A DNA stretch of 64,000 nt. Origin: Alitta virens. Lineage: Eukaryota; Annelida; Polychaeta; Phyllodocida; Nereididae. The notes beneath the pieces were generated by a model. It did not search any database, was not told the origin of the DNA, and worked only from the letters and a program-made list of their open reading frames with translations. This document shows, in pieces, positions 25,560-37,170 of the stretch. The stretch spans positions 8,514,001-8,578,000 of the forward strand of contig OW028577.1 of assembly GCA_932294295.1 (NCBI GenBank), written 5' to 3'. A program made the translations under genes and the position numbers. Each line of letters begins with the position of its first letter. Within the stretch, counting starts at the first letter, position 1.

Positions 25560-26860
25560 TCAATTTCCCACTTTAGATATGCGTTTCAATAATTGTTTAA
25601 CATTCAGTTCTCCTTCGTATTCATACCAGGCTTTTAGCAGTTCCTGATCTCGTATTTTCACATATTGTTGGCGTCTTCTCGATAATATTTGGTCTTGCAT
25701 TAAATGTTTCCTGATGTTAAGTAGGCTGGCTTCGCGGGTGCAACGCTGCTACAAGACGGTACAATGTTAGTTTGGCACTTGCTCGTGAATTCAGGCCACT
25801 GTGCCATCCTTCCACATCATTGTTTGTTCGGATTTCACGTAATGCAGGATGTAGGGCGGGGGCCTAGCTCAGAGGTAGCGCTCTGGGCTTCCAACCGTGT
25901 GGGGTTCGATTCCCGGTCGAGCCTAAGTTGGATGGCTGTTTCATCCTTCGTCTCGTTGCCATGGTCTCTGCCTGTCCTAATTAGCCCAACTGGTGCAGAA
26001 ATACAGGACGTAAAACCCAAATCACCCACCCACCCCCACGGTAATGCAGGCACCATGTTTCTATTGTCCAAATACTTGAGTTTAACCAGGTAGTTTTTAC
26101 ATAATCAAATAGGTCCATTAATCTGGCATCTGGAAGAGTTGATGCCTTCTCTTCCAAAGCATTGAAAGCGTCTTCAATGGTGCTAGCTGGCAGGTATGGC
26201 AAATGTAACAGCTGTCGCAAAACGTTCCTAACTGGTCCAGCGCTTTCCTTGTAGGCAGGTATAAGTCCATGCTGTGCAATCTGGCGCTCGACAGCTTGCG
26301 ACCAGTGAAACCCACAACCTCGAAGTCTTGACGTAGGCAGGACCACCCGGATTGCGTTCCATATTGCAGCCTCGAAGTCGCAAGTGACAGATTCAACTGC
26401 TGGATCTGTTTGAAGACTTTCAACTATGGTCTCCAAATCTGCCTGGTAGTCGCGTGCCGTACGTCTACTCATGATGGCGAAAGCCAGGGGTTTGTTTTGC
26501 ACAGGTTCCCGAGCGAAGGAATGCATGGACGTTGAATAGCTGGCTGAATGGTTTTTCAACGACCTTGAATGTTGCGTCCACAAACCTATGTTTAGCTCGA
26601 CTTAAAGTATTTAGCTGTTTCCGCGTTGCAAAAACAAGGTGTCTGCTGCCATTGGCGTGGATGTCTTTCAAAAGGAAATCATCCGAGATGTAATCAGCCT
26701 GCAGATCAAATTCCAGGGTCTTGGGTTGCCTCGATGCATTGCCCTGTCTTACGCGATTAAAGTGCATTGCATCTTCGAAAACCCTTCCGGATGGTTGGTA
26801 CGTGAATTCTAGGGAACTTGCAAGCGATCTAACCTGCAACATGAAACAGGATGTGTAAAT
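25560..26860 (-). pseudogene. MULE-type transposase relic, split by a SINE
   Basis: On the minus strand an N-terminal block ends in HRFVDATFKVVEKPFSQLFN. A frameshift near 26500 leads into KPLAFAIMSRR, TCDFEAAIWNA and GCGFHWSQAVERQ, the catalytic core pattern of Mutator-like transposases with two of the expected acidic residues (VDATF, CDFEAA). After the SINE at 25849-26040 the protein resumes with REIRTNNDVEGWHSGLN, a typical MULE C-terminal motif, with one more frameshift, and ends at a stop at 25560-25562. The copy is dead because of frameshifts and the SINE. No terminal inverted repeats were identified, so element ends are unknown. Confidence 0.8.
25849..26040 (+). mobile_element. tRNA-derived SINE, copy A
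   Basis: A tRNA-like head with A box (tagctcagaggtagcgc) and B box (ggttcgattcc) is followed by a conserved body of about 110 bp (from aagttggatggctg to acaggacgtaaa). The target duplication gtaatgcagg is exact at 25839-25848 and 26041-26050. It interrupts the MULE relic, so it is younger than that relic. Confidence 0.9.
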
Positions 26861-26959
26861 AGTTGGAAACCTGATACGGCAATATTTATCATGGATTATA
26901 GCTTTATGAATATTTAGTTTTGGACAACATGTTCATTTTGCAAGTATCATGGACTAGAT

Positions 26960-27141
26960 GGGTGGGGGCCTAGCTCAGAGGTAGCGCTCTGGGCTTCCAA
27001 CCGCTGGGTCCCGGGTTCGATTCCCGGTCGAGCCTAAGTTGGATGGCTGTTTCCTCCTTCGTCTCATTGCCATGGTCCCTGCCTGTCCTAATTAGCCCAA
27101 CTGGTGCAAAAAATACAGGACGTAAAGCCCTAATCACAAAC
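26960..27141 (+). mobile_element. tRNA-derived SINE, copy B
   Basis: The same tRNA head and body as copy A, with a complete B box. A perfect 14-bp target duplication (atcatggactagat) lies at 26946-26959 and 27142-27155, showing a full-length insertion made by target-primed reverse transcription. Confidence 0.92.
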
Positions 27142-27240
27142 ATCATGGACTAGATTCTTAATATTTGGATAAAGCATGAACACCTATCGATGTTTGAATC
27201 AAATTCTACTATCCATGAATATGCTGTCCACAAACTTGTG

Positions 27241-27280
<40 letters not shown>
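27241..27280. repeat. (AT)n microsatellite
   Basis: About 40 bases of near-pure TA dinucleotide repeat in intergenic DNA. Directly downstream, 27376-27430 holds two copies of a 25-bp repeat (ttttgtgtatttacaatcag core). Confidence 0.9.
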
Positions 27281-27283
<3 letters not shown>

Positions 27284-27594
27284 GAAACAAAAGAAAATAC
27301 AATTGGTTTCTTGCTTGCTTTTATTGTGTAAGAGGGAATACAATAGAATCGGGTTTTAAAAGAGTGATAATCCCTTTTGAAGTTTTGTGTATTTACAATC
27401 AGGCCAGTTTTGTGTATTTACAATCAGGCCAGATGAGTTGTGAAGTGTCCAGCATCGCTCAAGTGTCGAGCTTAATTTCAATTAACAAGTACAATTGCGG
27501 ACGAGTTGTGAAGTGTCAAGCATCGCTCAACTGTCAAGCTTTGACTTTGATGACGGGTTAACCAATCGTTGAAGACTTTACCAGCTCCGTTGGT

Positions 27595-27628
27595 AGGGCG
27601 GGGGCCTAGCTCAGAGGTAGCGCTCTGT
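27595..27628 (+). mobile_element. SINE head fragment, copy C
   Basis: Only the A-box part of the SINE (gggcgggggcctagctcagaggt plus gcgctctg, written here in two parts) is present, after which the sequence departs from the family. A truncated or recombined copy. Confidence 0.75.
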
Positions 27629-28084
27629 TATTAATATCAGACTGCAGTAAAACTGAACCAACACCTACTAGTCAAGGAGATACCTAGCTTAGGTGTGAAA
27701 TAGGGTATTGTTACAATGATGGTTTGGGGACCATAGATAAAGGATCAGGTGAGTGCCACTTTGTCACCCTTGGGGAAATTGAGTTATTCAATATGGCGCC
27801 AGATAGCCGCTGCAATACAAATTCGCTAATATCTCCTCACATAATTAAAGCCCCCCTCTCACATACCCGGTTTTGCCGTTGTGAAGCTGTAGTATGACGT
27901 AACGGTTACGCAACGCGATTCTCGGCTCCAAGCCGACGGCAAACCGGCAATTCTCGGCGATACTCGTCGAGTCTCTCCTCGGACTCGGGCCCAAACCGGG
28001 ATTCTTGGGCCCGGTAGCCGGAAATTCAATGTGTGCATTGAATTCCCGTGGCAAAATTGCGGGTGTCCAAAAGTAAACAATAAA

Positions 28085-28280
28085 CCCTGGAGGCCGTCGA
28101 GTCACCCCTGGAGGTCGTCGAGTCACTCGACGACTTGGACGGGTTTCCCGTCGCTAATTTTAGGCGTAGTGAACACGACGGCTTGTTCAGGGCTAGTACG
28201 AGTAACTCGACGAGTAGTAGGAGTAACTCGACGGCTTCCAGGAGTAAACCGCCGAGTTGTAGGAGTAACTCGCTGACTGC
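28085..28280 (+). repeat. Subterminal GC-rich repeats, left arm of foldback
   Basis: Short repeats of about 21 bp with the core gtcgagtcac / gagtaactcgacg lie just inside the left terminal region. They are the inverse of the array at 30485-30672 and similar in layout to the subterminal arrays of the Harbinger at 36.7 and 41.9 kb. Probably transposon-protein binding sites (inference). Confidence 0.7.
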
Positions 28281-28327
28281 TACCAGCGTCAGCGTAGGCA
28301 GGGAGAAGGGTTGTATATACTTTAAAA

Positions 28328-28835
28328 GGCTGCTGCTCCCCTAATATTAGTCCGATTTTCGTCAAATAAAGACAGAATTGTTGTATAGTTCATACTGATT
28401 CCATACATGTTTTCGGATTCAAAATAGACCAAATATTAAGCGAGATATTCGTCTGAGAAGGCAGGTAGGCGGCAAACACTGGTGCTCCCTCAAGCGTCCG
28501 CGCCCGGAGAGTATCAATGCAGGCAGAGCTGAGCGTGCTTCTTTAAAAGACTGCTGCTCCCCTAATATTAGGCCGATTTTCGTTAAATAAAGACTGAATT
28601 GTAGCATAGTTGATACTGATTCCATAAGTGTTTTCGGATCAAAAATAAACCAAATATTAAGCGAGATATTCGTCTGAGAAGGCAGTTGTCTGGCGGCGGC
28701 TGCTGCTCCATTTATATTATTCCGATTTTCGTCAAATAAATATTGAATTATAGTAGAGTTCATACTAATTCCACATAGATTTTCAGATTGAAAATAGACC
28801 AAAGATTAAGTGAGATATTTGTCTGTGATTGCAGT
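28328..28835 (+). repeat. Three diverged copies of a unit of about 140 bp in the foldback left arm
   Basis: A unit running from gctgctgctcc through attttcgtcaaataaa, a tactgattcca segment and caaatattaagcgagatatt to gtctgagaaggcag occurs three times (about 28328-28465, 28549-28685, 28700-28835). The inverted right arm (about 30160-30450) holds two. The copy number difference makes the two arms unequal. Confidence 0.75.
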
Positions 28836-30484
28836 TCTCTGGCAGCGGAAAGGTGCTCTGTGTATGGTCATGACTTGAATGGTGTAGTTAATATTTTTGC
28901 CCGTGATATATATACATTGTTTGGATGAGCTTTATTGCAATTCATTTCTACTCATTATGCCAACTGCCATGACCGTTATGTCAATTGCTATTAGCATTTT
29001 GAATGAATAAAAAGAATGGGTGTAGAGAATACAGCAAATGCCCAATACATGTGTCAATTGCCTAATTGCCTAAATTGGGGTTCTTTGACCTGTCATTTTG
29101 TTCAAAGATGACACAATAATATGACATTGTCTTGATTGTCATTCACAATTACAAAAAGATGTAATTGCTTTCATTAATTAAAAACAATGTATTTTATTGT
29201 ATTGGTATTTTTTTTATACATGTGAACATTCTTATCTTTTTGTGTTAATTTGAATCTTATTGTGAAATTTTGATCAGTATTTGTGTATATTTTTGTAAAA
29301 TTTAAATCTAATATTGATATTGTAATTAGTATTTGTGATTTGATCTGTGATTTTTTGCTATCTTTTATGTACTTATATAGACCACATATTAACACTGATT
29401 AAGCTAGATATTCTATATTATATAATAAGCATATAAATCTATCTGTCTCTCTAAACTATCTGTCTATCTACATATCTGATTTTCGTCAAATAAAGACTGA
29501 ATTATTCAGGGAAATGTGTAGAATTTATATAATAGTTAAGGTGGGGAAAATTAATGGAGTATACTAGGCACAAACAAGAATATTCTTGTTAATAAAGTTA
29601 GTAATACCTCATAGAGTATAGATATGTAGATATGTAGATAGACAGATAGTTATAAGATCTTCACCTAATAATATGTTACTATCAATAATTCATTGAATCG
29701 TAATCAATAAAAAACGAAAATAAAACAAAATTGTTGGCTTGTTGAGGGGTTCCACAGGTAAAATAATCCAACTGGAATTAAAATTGATATTGCATGTTCC
29801 ATTCATGATCAAAACAATCTCCCTCTTTAATATGCATAATAAACAGGAATCAGTTGAAATTCAGAATTTCAATTAATGCTTGTGATCAATGATGAAAAAG
29901 CATGACTTACCCCATTCTTTGTATTATTCAAAATGCTAATAGCAATTGACGTAACGGTCAAGGCAGATTGCTATTACATATATAGGTTAATTTACTGTAC
30001 AAAACCAAAGGAAAAGTCCTTCCCATTGGCCAGTTGGCAAAATGAGTAGAAATGAATTGCAATAAAGATCATCCAAACGATGTATATATCATGGTCAAAA
30101 ATATTGACCACACCATTCAAGTCACGAACATACACAGAGCACCTTTCCGCTGCCAGAGAACTGCCTTCTCAGACGAATATCTCGCTTAATATTTGGTCTA
30201 TTTTCAATCTGAAATTCTGTGTGGAATAAGTATGAGCTCGACTATAATTCAATATTTATTTGACGAAAATCGGATTAATATTAATGGAGCAGCAGCCGCC
30301 GCGAGACAACCGCCTTCTCAGAAGAATATCTCACCTAATATTTGGTATATTTTCGATCCGAAAACACGTATAGAATCAGTATGAACTATACAACAATTCA
30401 GTCTTTATTTGACGAGAATCGGACTAATATTAGGGGAGCAGCAGCCTTTTAAAGTATATACAACCCCTACGCTGATGCTGACGC

Positions 30485-30672
30485 TGATAGCAGTCGGCGA
30501 GTTACTCCTACAACTCGGCGGATTACTCCTGGAAGCCATCGAGTTGCTCCTACGACCCGTCGGCTTACTTCTAGTGACCCATAGAACCCGCCGAGTGACC
30601 TGTAGAACCCGCCGAGTCACCCGTAGAACCCGCCGAGTCACCCGTAGAACCCGCTGAGTCACCCATAGAACC
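30485..30672 (+). repeat. Subterminal 21-bp repeats, right arm of foldback
   Basis: About five head-to-tail units of tagaacccgccgagtcaccc with small changes, followed by the terminal ttacgtcatactacggcttc segment. The inverse counterpart is in the left arm. Confidence 0.75.
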
Positions 30673-31379
30673 CTTTTTGCCGCCAGAATCTGTTGCATAA
30701 CCGTTACGTCATACTACGGCTTCACTACGGCAAAACCGGGTATGTGAGAGGGGGGCTTAAGATAGAAACACAATTTTTGGGTCTAGACCTATGTTTTTGG
30801 GGGTCATAGATTCCATTTTAGATGTTATTCATGGTGTGACATGTATTAATTTGCCATTTGTAACCCTTGGAAACTTTTTCTGGAGCTAAAAACCAAGATG
30901 GAGTCGGATATCCCTCAACCACCGAGACACAGTTTAATGGCCTGTTGGTAATACAAACATGTAAAACCACAACCAAAAACATCTCATTACTATTTGTGGA
31001 CAGAAGGGGTTAGTTATGCATGTTCGAACAGTTTTATTTTTAATTTCTAAATGAGCTGACAGTTGAATAATATGAAGACTTTCATATCAATTAGTATTAT
31101 TTCGGCTGTGCATTCATGCACACTAGATTAAAATGGTATGTGTTTGTGACGTTGGTTAGAGACTTGGTTCAGCGAGACTTGACCGATTGTGTCAAAAGTG
31201 TGCAAAAACAGTATTAATTCCCCATGTATGTAACCCATGTTTGTCCGTTTGAGTAGTCTAGTGGTCTCTCTAATGGAAAGATATTCTACCGATTGAGTAC
31301 TTCATACAGCATGTGTATATACATATAAAGGTTTGAAAGCTGGTTTATTGCATAAGTTAGCTGTGTTCACTGAAGATCT

Positions 31380-32751
31380 GCCAAGTTCCAGTTGATACCC
31401 TGTTGGTTGATGGCAATGAAGCAATATACCACACTCTCTGGTCCAAGAACATGACATTGTTCAACTTCGCTGAAGGATTTGTAGATTAATTTGCCAGGCC
31501 GTATGAAACTCCCGTTATATTTGAATATTACAACAAGAACTCAGTTAAGTCTCATGAATGTCAAAGAAGGGCAAAAGGCGTTGTTCCCCGTGTCTACGAA
31601 CTTAGAGGTGACACAATGTTTCCCGCTAAAGAGGAGGGCGGGGGCCTAGCTCAGAGGTAGCGCTCTGGGCTTCCAACTGCTGGGTCCCGGGTTCAGTCCT
31701 GGTCGAGCTCTAAGTTGGATGGCTGTTTCATCCTTCGTCTCATTGCCATGGTCTCTGCCTGTCCTAATTAGCCCAACTGGTGCAGAAATACAGGACGTAA
31801 AGCCATAATCACATCACACACACACACACCCGCTAAAGAGGCTATTATGAAGTGACAAAAACAAGAAGTCCTTGATCAAATTCATATGTAACATGGAGTA
31901 TCAACACAACTTAGTCTGATAGGTGAAGGAAGTCCATACACTCATGAGGAAGCTGATGTGACCATTATGAGCTATCTGATGAAGCTTCATCAAGGAAAAG
32001 GCATATCCAGATTCTAGCTGATGACACAAACATATTTGTTTTGTTGCTATTTTTCTACTGGATACTTAAACCATCTATTCATGTGACCATGAAAAAATAT
32101 GATCGAAAGAAAATTGACATTAAGGCCACAGCTATGAAGCTCAGAGAGAAGTGTTTGGACCTGTTAGCAACCCATGCGCTTTCTGGATGTGACCGGGTTT
32201 CATATCCCTTTGGCAAAGGAAAAGTGACCGCCATTAACTTGCTTTTGAACTCAAAAGTAACACTCCAAACATTTACAGATCCACTGGCTCCAGAAGAAGA
32301 ATCAAGCTTGTGCGAAGGAATGGGGTCATTTCTTGCAAATATGAGATATTCCCTATTCAGCAAGAAGAAAGAACCACCCAAGATAAAGAGTCTTCCACCA
32401 ACGTATGAGGCTGCACTGCAGCACATAAGGCATGCCCGTCTTCAGTTTCTGATTTGGAGGGCAGCGGGTCAGATGGCATCACCAGATATTGACGTAACCC
32501 AGTACGGATGGAAGATTGAGAAGAACATTTTGACTTCAGTTGCTGGTACTTCAGCAATTGCCCCACTTTCAGTTCTACAAAGTGTTGCGTGCAGCTGCAA
32601 ATCATCATTGCCATGCGCGAGCCAAAGGTGCAGTTGCCATTCAAGTTCCATGTCCTATACTTCGTATTGGAAGTGTGGTGCTGATGACAGTTGTGCCAAT
32701 GGTGTTCAAACATTTTTGACCAAATGGTCAAATGCAACTGTTGCTCTGTGA
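31380..32751 (+). pseudogene. Decayed repeat-family gene (HALSGCD family), interrupted by a SINE
   Basis: Fragments VDGNEAIYHTLW, a KSHECQRRAKG block, HEEADVTIMSYLMKLHQGKG, then after a frameshift ILADDTNIFVLLLFFYW, ATHALSGCDRVSYPFGKGK and a Cys-rich tail (CSCKSSLPCASQRCSC) occur in order on the plus strand. This order is typical of a multicopy invertebrate gene family, probably transposon-associated, with a nuclease-like DDTD motif. I do not know its function. An in-frame stop near 31486, a frameshift near 32020 and the SINE at 31635-31828 show that it is dead. The last 236 codons (32041-32751) remain open. Confidence 0.65.
31635..31828 (+). mobile_element. tRNA-derived SINE, copy D
   Basis: The full tRNA head and body of the SINE family, ending in a CA-rich tail. 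A perfect 13-bp target duplication cccgctaaagagg lies at 31622-31634 and 31829-31841. It is inserted into the decayed gene at 31380-32751. The B box has changed (ggttcagtcct). Confidence 0.9.
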
Positions 32752-33984
32752 GTTGTCACTTTTGTTGATACTTAATCAGCCAACCGTGACAATGTTTGGG
32801 TTTAATGAGCAACAACTAAGAGGATCAGAAAAAAAGTAGTCCCTCTACTTGTCTGAGGCAGCCCTAAGGTTGACAGACAGAGACATAGGCAGAGAGACAG
32901 ACAGCCAGAGGGACAGTCTGCGGACATTAGACAGACCATGGTGCTATACCTCCTATGGTTGCACTGCCAAGGGCAGAGAGAGAGCAAGTAAATTGGCCTC
33001 TGAATGGTCGCGAGCGATGTTATGTCATAGTGTCCAATTTACGAAATGTCAAACTTCCAAAACGTCCAAAAAAACACGCCCCTTTACTGTCCAAAGCAAT
33101 GTCAATGCCCCTGTCCAAGTCGGATAAATTAATAATAACGTAGTCATTTGTTTGTGACATTATATGAGCGAAACTCGTCACGGCCATAGGCCGTGAGCGA
33201 AGCTCACTTCCCGTAGACGAGTGGCTACACAGTGGACAAGCCAACCGGAACTGGATAAAAATTGATTTCACCTATTATCGCTGTTTTCAAAAATACATGT
33301 AATCCCATGGAAGATCAACTTAACATCGCTCTTTGACCAATTGGCCAGAACGAGACTACGTCATCACGTCATAACAACGTCGTCGGTTCAACAGTTGTGA
33401 TGACCATAATTTCGTAACGAGTACAGCCAGCTTCAAACTTAGAAAAAACTTGTTTACCTGACTGTAACAATTCTAACGGTACATCTTTGTTAATGGGGAG
33501 CCCAGAATATTTGCGAATAACCTTGAATTGATGACGTTCGCGCTGGCCACGCCATTGTTTGGCGATGATGTTTTTTCACACCAGGGGGCAAGTGTAAGTG
33601 ATCGCAGCGCCCCTGGCGGCAGAAGGTACCCATTACAATTCTTTGACTTCTTTTGCCTCTTAAATTGTTATCTATTGTCCAATTTTGAAATTTTAAAAAC
33701 CTAAATGGAGTCTAATTAAAAGATTGAAACATGTTAAGCTGCATAGTCTGTCAAAGTGCAATTTGCTAAGACTAATCAAATAGTTGAAAATAAACCCTTA
33801 TTATTCAGGGCATACCAAATTTGTGTGTTAACTAATGATTTTATCAGACATTAATTACTAAAAATAAATCAAACATTGAGAAAAAATCCAGACTAAAATT
33901 GGAAACACACTGGGTATGTTACTGAGTTTTGATGGCATGAAAAACTAATATTTTTTAAATTATTTATTGTAAATTAAGACTAAA
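32752..33984. other. Intergenic, nothing firmly recognised
   Basis: Contains a GACA/CAGA-rich stretch (32870-32940), a short palindrome cacggccataggccgtg near 33179, and a cluster of TACGTCA/CGTCATAAC CRE-like words near 33357-33400. No coding exon or element boundary recognised. Confidence 0.45.
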
Positions 33985-33989
33985 TTGTT

Positions 33990-36545
33990 GTGCAGAATTT
34001 AACTTTCGAACAGTGGGAGGATGCCTTCCTCGTGTACATGGCGATATACACAGAGCAATACAACGTCTGCCCTGCCATGTGCACCTACCTACGGGACATT
34101 AAGACCCTAGCCCAACGAGAGGCTAATTTCAGATTTTACGATGAACAGTTCCGTGTGTTTCGTCAGTCCACTCACTGTGATTGGGATACAGTTCACCAGG
34201 GCATCTGGTTTCAGGCTACACAGCCAGTCAAGACCAAATTTACTGCCACTGTACGGGGGCGGGGGCCTAGCTCAGAGGTATTGCTTTGGGCTTCCAACCG
34301 CTGGGTCCCGGGTTCGATTCCCGGTCGAGCCTAAGTTGGATGGCTGTTTCCTCCTTCGTCTCATTGCCATGGTCCCTGCCGGTCCTAATTAGCCCATCAG
34401 GTGCAGAAATACAGGACGTAAAGCCCTATTCACCCCCCCCCCCCCCCCCCACTGCCACTGTACGGCAAAATCAGGGAAAGAATAGTCACTACAGGCAGCC
34501 CTTTCTTGTCCCACGAGGATATTGCATATCCTACCATTCACGCAACCAGTTTTGCGAAATTCCACATAAGTGCCCCTACAAGCACACATGCCCAAAGTGC
34601 TCAGAAAAATACCCAGCCTACAAATGTAGTGACCAATCAAAACCTTCAAACGACAGCCAACAGTATGGGCAACGCCCCAATAACAAGCCTCAACACACCA
34701 GTCAACCCAAATAAATTTCAACAACTTTTGGCTGGATACGACCCCTGCCTAACGAAATATATCATTGATGGTTTTACCCAAGGGTTTTCCATTCATGCGG
34801 AACACCTCACAACCACATCAACTGCACACAGTAATGCCAAAATAGCTCTGCAACACCCCAACGAGGTGGACTTAAAACTAGCAAAAGAAATACAACTGGG
34901 ACATATATCAGGACCTTTCTCTTATCAACCCCTACCAAATTTTCATGTATCCCCACTTTCCCTCCGACCAAAACCAGGCGATAGTGGTTGGCGTCTACTG
35001 CATGATTTAAGCTTTCCTTACAATGAACAATCATTCAATAACAATATACCTGATCATTTCAGGAAAGTTAGGTATTCGTCCATCTATGATGCCATTAAAA
35101 TGGTACAAAAAATAGGCCCAGGAACCTACTTAGCAAAATCTGACATAAGACTAGTCCCCATAACACCCACAGACCGCCATCTTCTGGGATTCAAATGGAA
35201 ACACAATTACTATTACTATAATACACTTCCCCAAGGGGCGTCATCAAGCTGCTTCATATTCGAGCGCATTGCTACAGCTATACATTGGATTCTGACCGCA
35301 AAGTACAACATGACAACAGTCATACACTATCTAGATGATTTCCTATTCATGCACCCAACTGAAGATGGTTGTCTACAAATGCTTTCCACCTACAACAAAG
35401 TGTGTAAAGATATTGGTATCCCAATCAATGCAAAGAAGACCAAAGGCCCTGCCACAACATTGACCTTTCTCGGTATACAACTAGATACTATACTAAATAA
35501 AGCTACGCTACCTCTTGAAAAAGTATTGCGGTATTCCACATTGATGCTAAATTTATTGCAAAAAAGTACTTGCAAATTGCATGAAATGCAGAAAGTCATA
35601 GGCAGTCTACAATTTACAACATCTGTCGTACAGCCAGGGAAGGTATTCCTACGTCGCCTAATCAACAGCACCATCGGAATACGGAAACCGTATCATCATG
35701 TTCATGTAACAAGTGCGATGAAGGACGACATCAGAATGTGGCTTCTAGTCTTAGAGCAGTTTAATGGGGTGCCCATATTCCTAGCCCAGCAACCCTTAGA
35801 TTCTACCAGCCTTAACCTTTTCACTGACAGCTGCCCCCAAGGTTATGGTGGCACTTACGAAAACCAGTACTTCTTTGGGAAGTTTCCAACACAATGGCAA
35901 CATTACAATATTGCAGTTCTGGAATTATTCCCTATACTGTTGGCACTTCAGCTGTTTGCTGATGACATGGTTAACAGACATGTCGTATTGTACACAGACA
36001 ATCATGCTGTGGCTGACATACTCCAGTCAAAAACTACTCAACACCCTCAATTACTTACATTGCTGCGTCATGTAGTATTGCATACCTTGAAATTCAATAT
36101 TCTCATATCCTCTCAACATATCAGTGGCAAAAGCAACATATTGCCAGATGCTCTTTCTCGCAATACTCATACAAGTGTTATGTTGCAGGAACACCATATG
36201 CTCCCCGATCGCACGCCAGTCCCAAAGGAACTACGGCCAGAGAATTACAGCTTGTAGCACACCAGCTTATGGACCGGTCCATGGCAACCTCAATACCAGC
36301 ACAATTTCCAAAAGTGTCAACAATTCATACAACAGGCCCTTTGTCAACCTGGAAAGCTACCATTTTCTCAGCACCAAATACAGCTGTATATTGCACACCT
36401 CCACTCAAACAACTATAAGTATACAACCATTGCCACCCACCTATCAGCAATATCACATTACCACAAGTTGCATAACCATCATGATCCAACAACAACCTAT
36501 GCCACAACAAAAATGTTGGCAGGAGCAAGAAAATCTCAATCAGTT
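33990..36545 (+). pseudogene. DIRS-type (tyrosine recombinase) retroelement, truncated
   Basis: A gag-like frame (FEQWEDAFLVYMAIY) is broken by a SINE, then resumes at 34466 with a zinc-knuckle-like run (VPRGYCISYHSRNQFC, then CPYKHTCPKCSEKYP). An overlapping pol ORF of 583 residues (34506-36257) holds reverse transcriptase with IHYLDDFLF (YxDD) and FLGIQLDT, then RNase H with FTDSCPQGYGG, LYTDNHAV and HISGKSN...DALSR. A third frame (36270-36545) matches the helical N-terminal domain of a DIRS/Ngaro tyrosine recombinase (THLSAISHYHKLH, LAGARKSQS) and stops at the border with the Harbinger. RT motif A reads SDIRLVPI and looks about three residues short. The catalytic half of the recombinase and the terminal repeats are missing. 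Confidence 0.85.
34257..34450 (+). mobile_element. tRNA-derived SINE, copy E, in DIRS gag
   Basis: A complete SINE with A and B boxes and a poly-C tail. A perfect 15-bp target duplication actgccactgtacgg lies at 34242-34256 and 34451-34465. It splits the gag frame of the DIRS element. The coding sense resumes exactly after the duplicated target. Confidence 0.93.
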
Positions 36546-36724
36546 GCGGAAATCGCTACCCGGCTCCAAGCCGGTGGCCCCAATACGGCCACCCGTGGAT
36601 ACCCGGGGATACCCGGCAAGCACCCGTGGGACCCTTGGCCAAGCCGCGAAACCCGGCCCCGGTAGCCGGTTGTGCCATGCTTGCATGGCACAACTGTAGA
36701 AATCTCACGGGTGTAAAAAAAAAT

Positions 36725-36970
36725 AAAATACCCGTGGAAGCTGGCGGGTGACCCGTGGAAGCCGGCGGGTGACCCGTAGAAGCCGGCGGGTGACCCGTAG
36801 AACCCGCGAATTACCCGTCCCTAATTTCACCCTTTAGTAAAGCTGGCGGCTTGTTGAGGGGTTCTACGGTTAACCCGCCGGCTTTCACGGTTAACCCGCC
36901 GGCTTTTACGGTTAGCCCGGCGGCTTTTACGGTTAGCCTGGCGGCTTCCACGGTTAACCCGCCGGCTTGC
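36725..36970 (+). repeat. Left subterminal 21/22-bp repeats of the Harbinger
   Basis: Head-to-tail units cccgtggaagccggcgggtga, followed beyond a spacer by inverted-sense units of the type cggttaacccgccggctttt. The mirrored array is at 41830-42085. Such arrays probably bind the element's own Myb-like protein or transposase (inference). Confidence 0.75.
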
Positions 36971-37074
36971 ATAGCAAGCAATCGTGTTTGCCCAGTGTCA
37001 TCCTGTGTGGATCCAATGCGACGCAATGAGCTGGGTTTATTATGTCATCACAGCGGGGTACGCTATCCAGGCAG

Positions 37075-37082
37075 TATATAAA
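37075..37082 (+). promoter_or_regulatory. TATA box of the Harbinger Myb-like gene
   Basis: TATATAAA lies 89 bases before the ATG at 37171. The position supports transcription starting near 37105 and the choice of the Met at 37171 over the upstream in-frame Met at 37042. Confidence 0.6.
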
Positions 37083-37170
37083 GATTGACCAGTGGCTATC
37101 AGATCATTCAGCATCTTGCTACCATATTGAGAAGACCAAGAATACACCGCTCCAGAAAATATATTTTATC

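Larger units (their letters stand above)
27849..30757. mobile_element. Foldback, non-autonomous PIF/Harbinger element
   Basis: The ends are inverted copies starting AGCCCCCCTCTCACATACCC and are flanked by TAA on both sides (27846-27848 and 30758-30760), the classical Harbinger target duplication. The inversion continues far inward: terminal motif, 21-bp GC-rich subterminal repeats, a gctgctgctcccctaatatt block, an attcgtctgagaaggcag block, the caattgctattagcatt segment and gatagacag-type words all recur inverted around a centre near 29.5 kb. No transposase ORF is present. The TIR matches the right end of the autonomous-like element at 36.5-42.2 kb, which could have mobilised it. Confidence 0.88.

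Noticed and set aside
25861..25935. tRNA gene
   Set aside because: The A and B boxes belong to a SINE head: the same head plus body recurs with target duplications, and the cloverleaf is imperfect.
36811..37081. Short ORFs in GC-rich repeats at the Harbinger ends
   Set aside because: Low-complexity translations of 21-bp subterminal repeats; the same holds for 27845-28365, 30405-30698 and 41701-42146.
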